Origin: Chloroflexota bacterium
GTDB taxonomy: Bacteria > Chloroflexota > Dehalococcoidia > UBA1151
Length of the DNA: 6,249 nucleotides
Assembly (NCBI GenBank): GCA_022561735.1
Contig: JADFQR010000082.1
Span: 1-6,249, forward strand
Reading direction: 5' to 3'
The translations under genes and the position numbers were made by a program. Of this stretch, positions 6,211 through 6,249 are shown piece by piece. Below the pieces are notes generated by a model. The model did no database searches. It worked only from the letters and a program-made list of their open reading frames with translations, and was not told where the DNA came from. Each line of letters starts with the position of its first letter. Positions within the stretch are counted from its first letter, which is position 1.

Positions 6211-6249
6211 TAAGGGGAGCTCTGATCCACCGGCACGGGTGCAGGAATC

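Noticed and set aside
6211..6249. AAGGGGAG-like ribosome binding site for a + strand gene at the right edge
   Set aside because: No suitable start codon follows at proper spacing with an open frame long enough to judge before the window ends.
1..6249. CRISPR arrays, tRNA or rRNA genes, insertion sequences or prophage genes
   Set aside because: No spaced direct repeats of CRISPR type, cloverleaf-like segments, transposase motifs or phage genes were seen on reading through; the only tandem repeat is the octamer array at 5197-5260.

Overview
The window reads as a high-GC (roughly 60% by eye) bacterial chromosome segment with two oppositely oriented gene blocks that converge near base 4340. The likely source is an uncultured Chloroflexota-type bacterium, perhaps of the SAR202 or Dehalococcoidia kind. 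That placement is inferred from the cytochrome c maturation gene order, the split CcmI-like protein, the weak Shine-Dalgarno signals on several genes and the paired SDR dehydrogenases. No marker gene here proves it.

Left block, + strand (1-4290): the end of a System I cytochrome c maturation (ccm) operon. It holds ccmF (5' end cut off by the window edge), a short CcmI-like membrane protein with a coiled coil, a larger secreted and membrane-anchored protein of unknown function, and a membrane-tethered CcmG/TlpA thioredoxin. CcmF attaches heme to apocytochrome c and CcmG keeps the CXXCH thiols reduced. The two middle proteins sit where CcmH/CcmI functions would be expected, and both carry a similar short helical motif, so they probably help deliver apocytochrome.

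Middle (4291-4380): a 90-base convergent gap. It contains two interleaved perfect inverted repeats (7 bp and 8 bp arms) that end on the stop codon of the opposing gene.

Right block, - strand (6249 to 4381): two tandem classical short-chain dehydrogenase/reductase (SDR) genes, both 266 codons from their Shine-Dalgarno-supported starts and about 45% identical by eye, so they are probably an old duplication. A consensus TATAAT with an upstream 17-bp dyad precedes the first (5281-6081). The 99-base spacer between the two genes contains eight G-tracts, each separated by exactly five bases. This is a canonical G-quadruplex pattern on the template strand and the least expected structure in the window.

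The remaining 168 bases at the right edge (6082-6249) hold the SDR promoter and leader. I see no further gene there.
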